Assembly (NCBI RefSeq): GCF_019492055.1 | Contig: NZ_JAICBX010000004.1 | Coordinates: 124,001 to 188,000 of the forward strand | Direction of reading: 5' to 3' | From: Flavimaribacter sediminis | Lineage (GTDB): Bacteria > Pseudomonadota > Alphaproteobacteria > Rhizobiales > Rhizobiaceae | Length of the DNA stretch: 64,000 nucleotides | Part shown: positions 54,522 to 63,618 of the stretch, piece after piece | Numbering within the stretch: position 1 is the stretch's first letter | How the letters are laid out: every line of letters starts with the position of its first letter | The notes under the pieces: model-generated | The model's input: only the letters and a program-made list of their open reading frames with translations | Told to the model about the DNA's origin: nothing | Databases searched by the model: none | Made by a program: the position numbers and the translations under genes

Positions 54522-56264
54522 ATGCCGGATCGCAACACGACCCCTCCCGCCGCCGATGCGGCGAAAGGCGATCACTTCGACTACATTGTCGTCGGAGCAG
54601 GATCGGCCGGTTGCGTCCTGGCGAGCCGGCTGTCGGAAGATCACACCAAGAGGGTTCTGTTGCTCGAAGCCGGTCCGGACACGAAGCCCGGCCATGTGCC
54701 GGCTGACATTCTCGACAGCTATCCGCACCACGCCTACTACAACGCCGCCTACCACTGGCCTGGTTTGAGGGTGGCGAACGGCGCGCTCGGCGAAGCTGCC
54801 GGAAGCAAGGCCTATGAACAGGGCCGTATCATGGGCGGCAGTTCCAGCATCAACGGCATGATGGCCATCCGGGCGCTCCCCTCCGATTTCGACGACTGGA
54901 AATCCCTTGGCGCGCTTGGCTGGGCCTGGGAAGACGTCGCTCCCTATTTCAGGAAACTGGAGCGTGATCTGGACATGAGCGGGTCCGGACATGGATCGGA
55001 AGGCAGGCTTCCGGTGCGCCGCATTCCGCGCGCCGAATGGCCGGGTTTCTCCGAAGCCGCCTGTCGCGCCATCGAAAACGCCGGTATTCTGTATGGCGAA
55101 GATCACAACGACGGTTCTGAGATTGGCGTCTACCCGATGCCGATCAATAATCGGGATGATCAGCGCGTGTCGGTCGCCGCCGCATATCTCGATTCAGAAG
55201 TCCGAAGCCGACCCAACCTGTCCATCAGGTGCAATGCGCACGCCGAGCGGATCGAAATCGACAGCGGTCGGGCGACGGGCGTCGTCGCGCGGCTTGACAA
55301 CGTCTCACTGATGCACACGGCGGATGAGGTCTTCCTTTGCTGCGGCGCCCTGCACACACCGACGCTGCTCATGCGATCCGGCGTCGGTGAGGCCAGCATG
55401 TTGTCCAACGCGGGACTGGAAATCCGCGTCAATCGGCCGGGCGTCGGAACCAATCTGCAGGACCATCCGACGGTCGGGATCGCCTCCTACATCGTGCCGT
55501 CGGCGCGATTGTCAGCCCGAATGCGCAGGCACCTGTTGCTGGGAGCGCGCTACAGTTCTGGCTTGCACGGGTGCTCGGCAGGGGACATGTACCTGCTTTG
55601 CGCCAATCAGGTCGCCTGGCACAGCATCGGAAAGCAATACGCCGCGCTGATAGCCTGGGTGAACAAATCCTATTCGCGCGGTTCTGCAAGGCTCGACAGC
55701 CGAAACCCGCACGGGGAGCCGATCGTCGACCTCAATCTTCTCGACGACCAGCGAGACCTGACGAGGCTGGTGAGCGCGGTGAAGTTCATCGCCGAACTGT
55801 ATCGCCACGAAGCTTTGCGCGCGGTCGCTCCGGCGCCGTTCGCGGCGAGTTATACGGATCGCGAACGCCGGCTCGGAAAATCAACGCCGATGAACAGGCT
55901 GCTCGCCGGCGTCGGCGCGGCCCTGATCGATTCGAGCGACTTTTCCCGACGGCTCGTCACGGACCACATCATAGCGCCCCAGGGTGATCTCTCAGCGCTG
56001 ATTTCAAACGAAAACCGGCTTGTCGACTGGGTCCGCGGCAACGTCACCCACGGATGGCATGCCTGCGGAACCTGCAGAATAGGCGCGCGCGAAGACCCCG
56101 ACGCGGTGCTGGACAGCGATTGCCGCGTCATCGGCGTCGATGCGCTGCGGGTCGTGGACGCCTCGGCGATGCCGTCCATCGTCAGCGCCAACACAAATCT
56201 GACATCCATCATGATGGCGGAAAAGATCAGCGATCACGTCAAGAACAAAAGGCTATCCTCATGA
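54522..56264 (+). CDS. GMC family FAD-dependent alcohol oxidoreductase (choline-dehydrogenase-like)
   Basis: The 580-residue protein has the FAD-binding start DYIVVGAGSAGCVLASRL (about 20-37), the GMC signature 1 GRIMGGSSSINGMMAIR, signature 2 in GALHTPTLLMRSGVG and GTNLQDHPTVG. The catalytic His is expected in GNVTHGWHACGTCRIG, followed by RVVDASAMPS. GMC enzymes oxidise primary or secondary alcohols with FAD, passing electrons to oxygen or a quinone. It heads the operon and overlaps the aldehyde dehydrogenase gene (ATGA), which suggests alcohol to aldehyde to acid oxidation. The true substrate is unknown. Confidence 0.9.
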   Translation: MPDRNTTPPAADAAKGDHFDYIVVGAGSAGCVLASRLSEDHTKRVLLLEAGPDTKPGHVPADILDSYPHHAYYNAAYHWPGLRVANGALGEAAGSKAYEQGRIMGGSSSINGMMAIRALPSDFDDWKSLGALGWAWEDVAPYFRKLERDLDMSGSGHGSEGRLPVRRIPRAEWPGFSEAACRAIENAGILYGEDHNDGSEIGVYPMPINNRDDQRVSVAAAYLDSEVRSRPNLSIRCNAHAERIEIDSGRATGVVARLDNVSLMHTADEVFLCCGALHTPTLLMRSGVGEASMLSNAGLEIRVNRPGVGTNLQDHPTVGIASYIVPSARLSARMRRHLLLGARYSSGLHGCSAGDMYLLCANQVAWHSIGKQYAALIAWVNKSYSRGSARLDSRNPHGEPIVDLNLLDDQRDLTRLVSAVKFIAELYRHEALRAVAPAPFAASYTDRERRLGKSTPMNRLLAGVGAALIDSSDFSRRLVTDHIIAPQGDLSALISNENRLVDWVRGNVTHGWHACGTCRIGAREDPDAVLDSDCRVIGVDALRVVDASAMPSIVSANTNLTSIMMAEKISDHVKNKRLSS

Positions 56265-57739
56265 ACCGAATCGAAATCGCGACGCCCAATGAGCAGCTTT
56301 ACGCAGCGTGCGGCTTTTATCTGGACGGAAAGTGGGAGTTTCCGGATGAGGCCCGGCTCCTCGACGTGGTCGATCCCGCCAGCGAGGACGTGATCGGACG
56401 CATTCCGCTCGCGCGCGAGGCGGATCTTGAGAAAGCCGTGAGTGCAGCGTCCCGCGCATTCGAAACGTGGCGCCGGAGCCACGCCTGGGACAGGGCCGCG
56501 CTTCTGAAGACGACAGCGCGGCTGCTGCGCGAGAACGCTTCGGCGCACGCGTCTGTTTTCAGTCTCGAACAGGGCAAGCCTGTTGCGGAAGCGGTGCGTG
56601 AAATCGGAATGGCCGCCGATCATTTCGACTGGGCGGCCGAAGAGGCGACCCGCCTGACGGGTCAGATCGTGCCGGCGCGCCCGGCCGGCACGATCACCAC
56701 CGTGGAACATCTTCCCGTCGGCGTGGTCGCAACTTTCACGCCGTGGAATTTTCCGGCGCTCCAGATCGCCGCCAAGGTAGCCTATGCGCTGGCCGCCGGA
56801 TGCACTGTGGTTCTCAAACCCTCCGAGGAGGCGCCCGGCATCGCAATGCTGATTGTCCAGGCGCTGCACGACGCGGGACTGCCTGCAGGCGTGCTCAACA
56901 TGGTGTTCGGCGAGCCGTCAGAAGTCTCCAGGAACTGGCTGGCTGCGCCTGAAGTAAAGGCCATGTCCTTTACCGGCTCGACGCGGGTCGGCAAATTGCT
57001 GGCGCCGATGGCAGCCGCATCGCTGAAACGCATGACGCTGGAACTCGGCGGACATGCGCCGGTCATCGTTTATCCCGATTTCTCGCCGAAAGAGGCAGCC
57101 TCCCTGGCCGGCGCGGTCAAGTTTCGCAACGCCGGACAGGCGTGCGTGTCGCCAAGCCGCTTTTTCGTGCACGAGCGCATTGCGGATGAATTCACCGGAG
57201 AGCTCGTCGCATTCGCGAAATCCCTCAAACTCGGCCCCGGAACCGACAGCGAAACGACGATGGGCCCGCTCGTCAACCGGTCGCGTCTCGATGCGGCGGA
57301 AGAGCTGGTCAGGGACGCTCTTGATCAAGGCGCGATCCTGCATTGCGGCGGCCGAAGGCCCGGCGCCCGGAACACCGGCTTCTTTTTCGAACCCACGGTT
57401 CTCTCCAATGTCGCGCCGACCAGCCGGATCATGAAGGAGGAGCCCTTTGCGCCGATCGCGCCGATTGTGGCGTTCGGCGACACAGACGATGTCGTCGCCA
57501 TGGCCAATGACGTCGAATACGGGCTGGGCGGCTACATCCTGTGCAACGACCAGGCCTTGGCCGAACAGGCCGCCGATGGTCTCGACACCGGCATGGTGGG
57601 CGTCAACAATCTGGCGCTTGCCGGAGCCGACACGCCTTTCGGCGGTGTGAAGGCCAGCGGGATCGGCCGCGAAGGGGGGCCGGGCGCCCTCGAGGAATTT
57701 CTGCAGAAGAAAATGACGAAACGGGCTATTGCGCGCTAG
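56261..57739 (+). CDS. NAD(P)-dependent aldehyde dehydrogenase (succinate-semialdehyde-dehydrogenase-like)
   Basis: From the ATG overlapping the GMC stop the protein has 492 residues and all catalytic parts of the ALDH family: N163 in FTPWNFP, E261 in LELGGHAP, the nucleophile C295 in NAGQACVSPSR, and KEEPFAPI near the end. It oxidises an aldehyde to its acid in the cytosol. It resembles the gabD/aldA-like group, but its place in the operon suggests it acts on the product of the GMC enzyme or of the aldolase encoded next. A 40-base gap separates it from that gene. Confidence 0.92.
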   Translation: MNRIEIATPNEQLYAACGFYLDGKWEFPDEARLLDVVDPASEDVIGRIPLAREADLEKAVSAASRAFETWRRSHAWDRAALLKTTARLLRENASAHASVFSLEQGKPVAEAVREIGMAADHFDWAAEEATRLTGQIVPARPAGTITTVEHLPVGVVATFTPWNFPALQIAAKVAYALAAGCTVVLKPSEEAPGIAMLIVQALHDAGLPAGVLNMVFGEPSEVSRNWLAAPEVKAMSFTGSTRVGKLLAPMAAASLKRMTLELGGHAPVIVYPDFSPKEAASLAGAVKFRNAGQACVSPSRFFVHERIADEFTGELVAFAKSLKLGPGTDSETTMGPLVNRSRLDAAEELVRDALDQGAILHCGGRRPGARNTGFFFEPTVLSNVAPTSRIMKEEPFAPIAPIVAFGDTDDVVAMANDVEYGLGGYILCNDQALAEQAADGLDTGMVGVNNLALAGADTPFGGVKASGIGREGGPGALEEFLQKKMTKRAIAR

Positions 57740-57779
57740 CGTCCGGGCCTTGCAATTAACATGAGAAGGAACCGAATTT

Positions 57780-58934
57780 ATGGGGAATACCGCTGAGGAT
57801 CTCGGCCCGAACCAGCGATTGATCGGCATTGAGGGATCGCGCGCGCAACTCGCGACTCCGTCGCTCGTCATCGATCTCGACGTGATGGAGAGGAATATGC
57901 GTACGATGGCCGACATCTTCTCCGGGCGGCCGCAGAACCTCCGGCCGCATGCGAAGACGCATAAATGCGCAACCATAGCCAAAAAGCAGATCGAGCTCGG
58001 AGCGCTCGGCGTATGCTGCGCCAAGCCGGGAGAGGCGATCAGGCTCGCCGAAGCGGGCGTGCCGAGCCTGTTGCTGACCTCGCCTGTCGTCGACGCCTAC
58101 AAGGTTCGCAGACTGGTCGGATTGCTTCCGGATCTGAAGGAACTCATCTTTGCGGTCGACAGCAGGCTTGCCGTGGACCTGATTTCCGCTGCGGCGACCG
58201 AAGCCGGCGTCGACGTTCCGGTGATCGTCGACATCGGCATCGGCAACAATCGCACCGGCGCACGCGACACGGCGGCGGCGGTCGATCTTGGCAAGTATAT
58301 AACGTCGAAGCCCGGCGTCACGCTTTCCGGGATACAGTGCTATGCCGGCTACGTTCAGCATATCGAAAACCCGGAAAAACGCGCCTTCGAGGCGAAACGC
58401 TCCCTCAAGGGGATCGGCGACACGAAGGCAGCAATGTTCGAGGCTTTCGGGGAACTGCCGATTTCATCCGGCAGCGGCACGGGCTCCTACGATATCGACC
58501 TGGAGGCGGACGTCTTTAACGAATACCAGGTCGGCTCATACATCTTCATGGACGTGGAATACAACGCAGTGACAAGACCAGACCAGACGGCAGGGCCGTT
58601 TGCGACCTCGCTGTTCGTCCAGACAACGGTGATCAGCGCGAACGTCGAGGGCAGGGCGACCACGGACGCCGGCTACAAATCCTTCGCGATGGACGGCCCG
58701 AGCCCGAAGGTCTTCTCCGGCGCCTCCCGCGAGACTGAATACAAGTTTCTGGGGGACGAACACGGCTGGGTGCATCTGCCTGCAGGGGAGAAAGACCTGA
58801 CGGCGGGCGATGTCCTGACCTGCGTCACGCCGCACTGCGACCCAACCGTAAATCTTTATGATTTCTATCACATCGTGCGCGGCGACACGCTGGTCGACAT
58901 CTGGCCGATAGAAGCGCGCGGCTGCAGCTGGTGA
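57780..58934 (+). CDS. D-threonine aldolase / 3-hydroxyaspartate aldolase-like PLP enzyme (DSD1 family)
   Basis: The 384-residue protein has the alanine-racemase-type barrel with PLP-binding K59 in RPHAKTHK. The metal-binding pair H352 and D354 in TPHCDPTVNLYDF is typical of D-threonine aldolases and D-serine dehydratase (DSD1). DIGIGNNRTGA and SSGSGTGSYDID are other markers. Such enzymes split a beta-hydroxy D-amino acid into glycine and an aldehyde, or dehydrate D-serine, using PLP and a divalent metal. The aldehyde would suit the neighbouring dehydrogenase. GAAGGA precedes the ATG. Confidence 0.88.
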   Translation: MGNTAEDLGPNQRLIGIEGSRAQLATPSLVIDLDVMERNMRTMADIFSGRPQNLRPHAKTHKCATIAKKQIELGALGVCCAKPGEAIRLAEAGVPSLLLTSPVVDAYKVRRLVGLLPDLKELIFAVDSRLAVDLISAAATEAGVDVPVIVDIGIGNNRTGARDTAAAVDLGKYITSKPGVTLSGIQCYAGYVQHIENPEKRAFEAKRSLKGIGDTKAAMFEAFGELPISSGSGTGSYDIDLEADVFNEYQVGSYIFMDVEYNAVTRPDQTAGPFATSLFVQTTVISANVEGRATTDAGYKSFAMDGPSPKVFSGASRETEYKFLGDEHGWVHLPAGEKDLTAGDVLTCVTPHCDPTVNLYDFYHIVRGDTLVDIWPIEARGCSW

Positions 58935-58958
58935 ACGCGATGAAAGGCGCGTAGGTCA

Positions 58959-59468
58959 TTGGAAAAGACTTTCCGGAAAATCTGTCAGGCGCTGATGTTG
59001 TTCGGCGGCGCAGGCGTTGTCCTCATGATGACGAACGTCGTGCTCGACGTCGTCCTGAAGGTTATCTGGAACACGCCGATACAAGGCACGATAGAGATCT
59101 CTTCCTATTACTACATGGTGGCCATCGTGATGCTGCCGATGGCGCTGGTCGAGCTGGATGACGAGCAGGTCGTCGTCGACCTCGCCTTCAATCATTTCCC
59201 CGCCTGGCTGCAGCGCATATGCCTGACGCTGGTCTGCGCCGCCGCCATGGCGATATTGCTCGTCATGACCTGGCGGACCGGCCAGGACGCGATCCGGGCC
59301 TTCCGCGTCGGCGAGGTCGTGATGGGCAATCGCGAAATCATCGTGTGGCCGGCCAGATGCATGCTTCCGCTGGGATTTGGCCTGGCCGCGATCGCATCCG
59401 GTCTTCGCATGGTGATGGCGGCGCTCGGCATGCCGGTGACCCGATCCAGCCACGAGTACACGGCATGA
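58959..59468 (+). CDS. TRAP transporter small permease subunit (DctQ type)
   Basis: The 169-residue protein has four membrane helices and the DctQ pattern: MTNVVLDVVLKVIWNTPIQGTIEISSYYYM and LDDEQVVVDLAFNHFPAWLQ. It forms the small membrane subunit of a TRAP importer for organic acids and related anions. The start appears to be TTG at 58959; no ATG gives a complete first helix. Its stop overlaps the start of the large subunit gene. Confidence 0.87.
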   Translation: MEKTFRKICQALMLFGGAGVVLMMTNVVLDVVLKVIWNTPIQGTIEISSYYYMVAIVMLPMALVELDDEQVVVDLAFNHFPAWLQRICLTLVCAAAMAILLVMTWRTGQDAIRAFRVGEVVMGNREIIVWPARCMLPLGFGLAAIASGLRMVMAALGMPVTRSSHEYTA

Positions 59469-60775
59469 GCAATCTGGCGATAGGATTGACCGGTATCGCT
59501 GTGTTGTTCGGGCTGCTGGCTGTCCGCATGTCGATCGGCGTGGCGCTCATGGCCGTTTCGTTCGTCGGCATATGGATCATGCTGAACCTGACGGCGGCGT
59601 TCGGGATCGTCAGCGCGCTTCCTTTCAACCTGATCGGCGACTGGTCGCTGACCGCAATTCCGATGTTCCTGTTCATGGGCTTTGTCGCCGCCAACACCGG
59701 CATGACGGCGGGGGCGTTCGAGTTGCTGCGGCTTGTTCTCGCCAAGGTGCCCGGTGGACTGGCCTCGGCCGCGGTGGGCGCCTGCGGGATGTTCGCGGCC
59801 GCTTCGGGTTCGAGCATTGCGACAACCGCCGCGATGTCCCGCATCGCAGTGCCTGAAATGCTGAAGGCGGGATATCACCCGACACTTGCGACCGGCGTGG
59901 TCGCAGCCTCCGGAACGCTGGGGTCGCTCATTCCGCCGTCCATCCTCATGGTTCTCTACGGAATTTTCACCGAACAGTCGATCGGCCAGCTGTTCATCGC
60001 AGGGTTCATTCCGGGCGTCCTGTCCGCCGCCATATACATGATGATGATCACCGTGCGCTGCAGCCGCAATCCGGACCTGGCGCCGAGGCGGGAAATTGTC
60101 GAGGACCACTCGAACCTCACCGAACTGATCCTGTCGGTATGGCCTTTTCCGGTGCTTGTCATCGGCGTGCTTGGCGGCATCTTCGGCGGCTTCTTCACGC
60201 CAACCGAGGCCGGCTCGGTGGGCGCGGCCCTGGCGCTGCTGATCGCATTCATTCGCCGGCAGGCGACGCTGGACGCACTGTGGCAGGCCATTCGCCAGAC
60301 CGTTGTTGCGACGTCTTCGATCTTCTTCCTTACGATCGGCGCGGTCATGTTCACCCGGTTCATGGGATTGTCCGGCGTGCCGCAATTCATGTCGGACGGG
60401 ATGCTGGCGATATCCGACAACAAGATCGTCGTCATCGTCATGATCGCCGCGCTTTACGTCGTGCTGGGCATGTTCATCGACTCCATCGGCCTGATGCTGC
60501 TGACGCTGCCGGTCATCCTTCCGGTTCTCGAAGCCACCGATGTGAACCTCATCTGGTTCGGGATCATCACGGTCAAACTGCTGGAGATTGGTCTCGTCAC
60601 TCCGCCGGTGGGGTTGAATCTCTACGTTCTGCACAGCGCGCTTTCCGGGCGCGTTCGTCTCGGCGACATCATCGCCGGCGCAACCTGGTTCATCGCCATG
60701 GACCTGGTGACCCTCGCTCTTCTGATCGCCTTTCCGGCAATCAGTCTCTTCCTGCCGTCGTTGATGGCGGGCTAA
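59465..60775 (+). CDS. TRAP transporter large permease subunit (DctM type)
   Basis: The 436-residue protein has about 12 membrane helices and the DctM signatures: AIPMFLFMGFVAANTGMT, GMFAAASGSSIATTAAMSRIAVPEM, SGTLGSLIPPSILMVLYG and GGFFTPTEAGSVGA. It uses the sodium gradient to move substrate delivered by the binding protein. The ATG at 59465 overlaps the DctQ stop. The binding-protein gene follows after about 30 bases, completing the transporter. Confidence 0.94.
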   Translation: MSNLAIGLTGIAVLFGLLAVRMSIGVALMAVSFVGIWIMLNLTAAFGIVSALPFNLIGDWSLTAIPMFLFMGFVAANTGMTAGAFELLRLVLAKVPGGLASAAVGACGMFAAASGSSIATTAAMSRIAVPEMLKAGYHPTLATGVVAASGTLGSLIPPSILMVLYGIFTEQSIGQLFIAGFIPGVLSAAIYMMMITVRCSRNPDLAPRREIVEDHSNLTELILSVWPFPVLVIGVLGGIFGGFFTPTEAGSVGAALALLIAFIRRQATLDALWQAIRQTVVATSSIFFLTIGAVMFTRFMGLSGVPQFMSDGMLAISDNKIVVIVMIAALYVVLGMFIDSIGLMLLTLPVILPVLEATDVNLIWFGIITVKLLEIGLVTPPVGLNLYVLHSALSGRVRLGDIIAGATWFIAMDLVTLALLIAFPAISLFLPSLMAG

Positions 60776-60803
60776 CCCACCCACAATGAAAGGGGAACAT
60801 GCA

Positions 60804-61931
60804 ATGCACATAAAAAGGTTATTGGCAGGAGCCACTGCACTGACGATCGCCTCGGTCGCGTATCCGTCCCTGGCTGACGAATACAACGCCAACCACTTTT
60901 TCGCCGAGCGCCATTCGCTGGTGCGCGGACCCTATGTCGAATTCGCCGAAAAGGTGAAGGAAGCGACCAATGGAGAGATCGATTTCCGCGTCTTTTCAGG
61001 CGGCTCGCTGATACCCGCCAACGCCTCGTTGCAAGGCGTCAGGGACGGCGTCGCCCAGGTTACCTATCACGCCGGCACATACACGCCTGCGGAACTGCCG
61101 GTCGAAAACCTGATCGGCAACATGGCCTTCTACAATACGGACCCGTTCGTCATGGCGATGGCGTCGACCGAATTCAGCATGACGAACCCGGCCGCCCTCG
61201 ACGAATGGAAGAAGAACGGCGTCGTGTTCGGCGGCGGTTATTCGACCTCCGAATACTACATGATCTGCAACAAGCCCGTCGAAACGCTCGCCGACGTCAA
61301 GGGCAAGCGGATGCGCATGGCCGGCGGCGCCTGGTCGCGCTTTGCGGAGTATGTTGGCGCCGTGCCTGTCTCCATCCCGTCCAGCGAAATGTACACCGGC
61401 CTGGACACCGGTTCGCTGGACTGCGCCGTGACGCCGGGCGACTCCATCGACAGCTTCAGCCTCAGCGACGTAATCAATTCGATGAACACCCTGGCGATTG
61501 GCAACTACTATGCGGGATTCCTGTGGGGATACAACAAGTCGTTGTGGGAGGGACTGACGCCCGAGCTACGCTCCATCCTGTTCGATCAGATGGCCTACTT
61601 CCTGGCGAAAGGCCGCGTCGAGTTCAGCGCCGACGTGGACAAGGCCATCGAAAACGCCAAGGCGGAAGGAATGGCGATCTACGAACCGGATGACGCGTTG
61701 AAGGCCGCGCTGGACGAGTTCGTGGCTTCCGACGAAGCCGCCCTGATCGCCGCCGCGAAAGAGCGTGGTGTTGAAAACCCGGAGGCAATCCTGACCGAAT
61801 TCAAGGCCGTGGTGGACCGCTGGGACGGGCTTCTTGAAGGCGTGGACCGGACCGACGTGGACGCACTGGCGGCGCTGGCCCGCACGGAGATCTACGACAA
61901 GCTCGATCCAGCCACCTATGGCGTGGACTAG
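60804..61931 (+). CDS. TRAP transporter substrate-binding protein (DctP type)
   Basis: From the ATG at 60804 the protein has 375 residues: a signal peptide to about YPSLA, then a TRAP binding fold (HFFAERHSLVRGPYVEFAEKVKEAT, FRVFSGGSLIP, YHAGTYTPAELPVENLIGN, GKRMRMAGGAWSRFAEYVGAVPVSIPSSEMYTGLDTG). The Arg in RMRMAGG is the residue that usually binds the substrate carboxylate. An ATG six codons upstream overlaps the AAAGGGGA ribosome-binding site and is less likely. The ligand should be a carboxylate linked to the enzymes encoded upstream. Confidence 0.9.
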   Translation: MHIKRLLAGATALTIASVAYPSLADEYNANHFFAERHSLVRGPYVEFAEKVKEATNGEIDFRVFSGGSLIPANASLQGVRDGVAQVTYHAGTYTPAELPVENLIGNMAFYNTDPFVMAMASTEFSMTNPAALDEWKKNGVVFGGGYSTSEYYMICNKPVETLADVKGKRMRMAGGAWSRFAEYVGAVPVSIPSSEMYTGLDTGSLDCAVTPGDSIDSFSLSDVINSMNTLAIGNYYAGFLWGYNKSLWEGLTPELRSILFDQMAYFLAKGRVEFSADVDKAIENAKAEGMAIYEPDDALKAALDEFVASDEAALIAAAKERGVENPEAILTEFKAVVDRWDGLLEGVDRTDVDALAALARTEIYDKLDPATYGVD

Positions 61932-62241
61932 GAAGACCGCGCGCAAGCGAGTGGGAGCCGGTTGGAAATACAACCGGTTCCGCATCTCCCGCCATTCCGG
62001 CGCCGGCTCTGCCGGTGCGAAGCGGGCGAACCAAGGCGGACGCGGCATCGGCGGTAAAATCGCTGGCGCCGTAATCGGCGCTTTCGCAAAGGGCCGCTCA
62101 GCCAGATATCTCGGACGCTGGTATTGACGGATTGAACCCCGGGCAGGGCGGTAAAAGGTCATTGATCCTGGAGATCGTCACAGGATCCGTCCTATTTCGG
62201 TGAGGAGAGCGTGTCACCTCGGCGACGAGTTTGATTTCGAG
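61932..62241. other. Intergenic region between the TRAP operon and the HisD-like gene
   Basis: The 310-base gap between convergent genes holds the terminator-like hairpin at 61954-61981. A short plus-strand frame (end 62127) is basic and Gly/Ala-rich without a recognisable start signal; I do not treat it as a gene. I see nothing else. Confidence 0.4.
61954..61981. terminator. Terminator-like hairpin after the TRAP operon
   Basis: GGAGCCGGTTG pairs with CAACCGGTTCC (one G-T pair) across a GAAATA loop, 22 bases after the dctP stop. It probably ends or protects the operon transcript. There is no T-run. Confidence 0.6.
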
Positions 62242-63588
62242 TCAGTTCGCAAGTCCCGCCGTCTGCCGAAGCTCCGAAACTGCGTTCGCATGAGCGTCAA
62301 AGCCTTCGTACTCTGCAAACCGCTTCGTGTAGGGCGCCATGCTGCTGTAACCTTCCGCCGTAACATGACCGATGGAAGCGCTCTTGAGGAAGTCGTGCAC
62401 GCCGAGCGGTGAGGCGTAGCGCGCTGCGCCGGCAGTTGGCAGAACCGCATTTGGTCCCATGACGTAGTTCGCAATCGAACCCGGGGCGTGCCTGCCGAGC
62501 AGGATCTCCGCCGCATTGCGAATATGAGGCATATGATCGAATGGAGTCTCAGAAAGTATCTGAAGATGCTCGGGCGCATAGGCATTGACGAATTCGTACG
62601 CTTGCTGCGGCGAGTCGGTCAGAACAACGCCGCCTTGCGCGCCGGAGAGAACGGACTTCGCGAATCCTGCCCGCCGGGCGTCCATCATTTTCAGAAAATG
62701 TGGGATTTTTTGCCGGACAGACTCTGCGAGATCCCTCGACCAGGTTACCAGGAATGCGGAACTGTCCGCACCGTGCTCGGCTTCGATGAGGAGATCGAGG
62801 GCAACAGTTCCCGCCTCGACCGTTCCATCCGCGAGTACGATGCTTTCGCTCGGGCCGGCGGGAACACGCGACGCTATTTGTCCTTGAAGCAGGCGTTTGG
62901 CGGCGACGATCCACGGACTGCCCGGTCCCTCGAACTTCAGGCAACGCGGCACAGTCTGTGTTCCGAAAGCCGCTGCCGCTACCGCTACCGCGCCGCCCGC
63001 CTTGTATACTCTGTCTACACCGGCGATCCGGGCCGCCACCAACGTGGCGGCGTCGACCTTGCCGTTCGGGCCGGGCGGGGTCAACACAATCGGAGTCGGC
63101 ACGCCCGCCACCACTGCAGGTATCGCAGTCATCAGGGTAACGGACGGAAACGACCCTTTTCCCCTCGGGGTATAAACGGCGGCGCTGTCTATCGGCGTGA
63201 ACCGCTCGCCGACGAGCACGCCCGGTTGCATCTCTTTCAGCCACATGGCTTCGGGGCGCTGGGCCTCGTGAAAGCGGCGGATGTTGTCCGCAGCGTATTC
63301 AATCGTGCGGATCATATCCGGTTCCAGGGCGTCGAAAGCCGCGTCGAACTCTGATGCACTGGCGGCTATCCCGTGCTTTTCAAGGTCCGCATCGTCAAAC
63401 GCTGTTGCATAATGCTTGATGGCGTCGTCGCCGTTAAGTCTCACGGCTTCGACGATGGGAGCGGCGCCTTCGATGAAGCGATCCAGGTCATCCTCCGTGC
63501 GCGTCAGCAAAGCGGATCGCCGCTTTTGAGACATGGCGCTGAGTTCATGCAGAACAATGTCTCCGGCAGGCGGTGTCAGTTCGGTCAT
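62242..63588 (-). CDS. Histidinol-dehydrogenase homologue with altered metal and substrate ligands
   Basis: The 448-residue protein aligns along its length with HisD: YTPRGKGSFPSVTLM, GPSESIVLADGT, EAEHGADSS, YAPEHLQI and EGFDAHANAV. The catalytic bases are kept (E340, H341, matching E. coli E326/H327), as are two zinc ligands (H272, H433). The other two are changed: E269 for Gln259 and N374 for Asp360; A381 replaces His367. So it is probably not the biosynthetic enzyme but an NAD-dependent alcohol dehydrogenase of the HisD fold, such as sulphopropanediol dehydrogenase HpsN. The ATPase gene just upstream on the same strand suggests a transport-linked catabolic unit. Confidence 0.85.
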   Translation of the reverse strand: MTELTPPAGDIVLHELSAMSQKRRSALLTRTEDDLDRFIEGAAPIVEAVRLNGDDAIKHYATAFDDADLEKHGIAASASEFDAAFDALEPDMIRTIEYAADNIRRFHEAQRPEAMWLKEMQPGVLVGERFTPIDSAAVYTPRGKGSFPSVTLMTAIPAVVAGVPTPIVLTPPGPNGKVDAATLVAARIAGVDRVYKAGGAVAVAAAAFGTQTVPRCLKFEGPGSPWIVAAKRLLQGQIASRVPAGPSESIVLADGTVEAGTVALDLLIEAEHGADSSAFLVTWSRDLAESVRQKIPHFLKMMDARRAGFAKSVLSGAQGGVVLTDSPQQAYEFVNAYAPEHLQILSETPFDHMPHIRNAAEILLGRHAPGSIANYVMGPNAVLPTAGAARYASPLGVHDFLKSASIGHVTAEGYSSMAPYTKRFAEYEGFDAHANAVSELRQTAGLAN

Positions 63589-63618
63589 CGGCAGTATCTC
63601 GCGAGGTTTGTTTCGGCG

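Noticed and set aside
57780-58934. Assignment to the beta-hydroxyaspartate cycle (BhcC)
   Set aside because: The aldolase family and an IclR regulator fit, but no partner aminotransferase, dehydratase or imine reductase gene is in the neighbourhood.
59192-60892. 566-codon minus-strand ORF
   Set aside because: It is antisense to the TRAP permease genes, with a mirror composition as for the mrpA antisense frame.
61834-62127. Small basic ORF downstream of dctP
   Set aside because: Its first part is a shadow of dctP, and the remainder has no start signal and overlaps a terminator-like hairpin.
62242-63588. Annotation as the biosynthetic histidinol dehydrogenase hisD
   Set aside because: Two of four zinc ligands and the imidazole-contacting His are changed, and no his genes are nearby.
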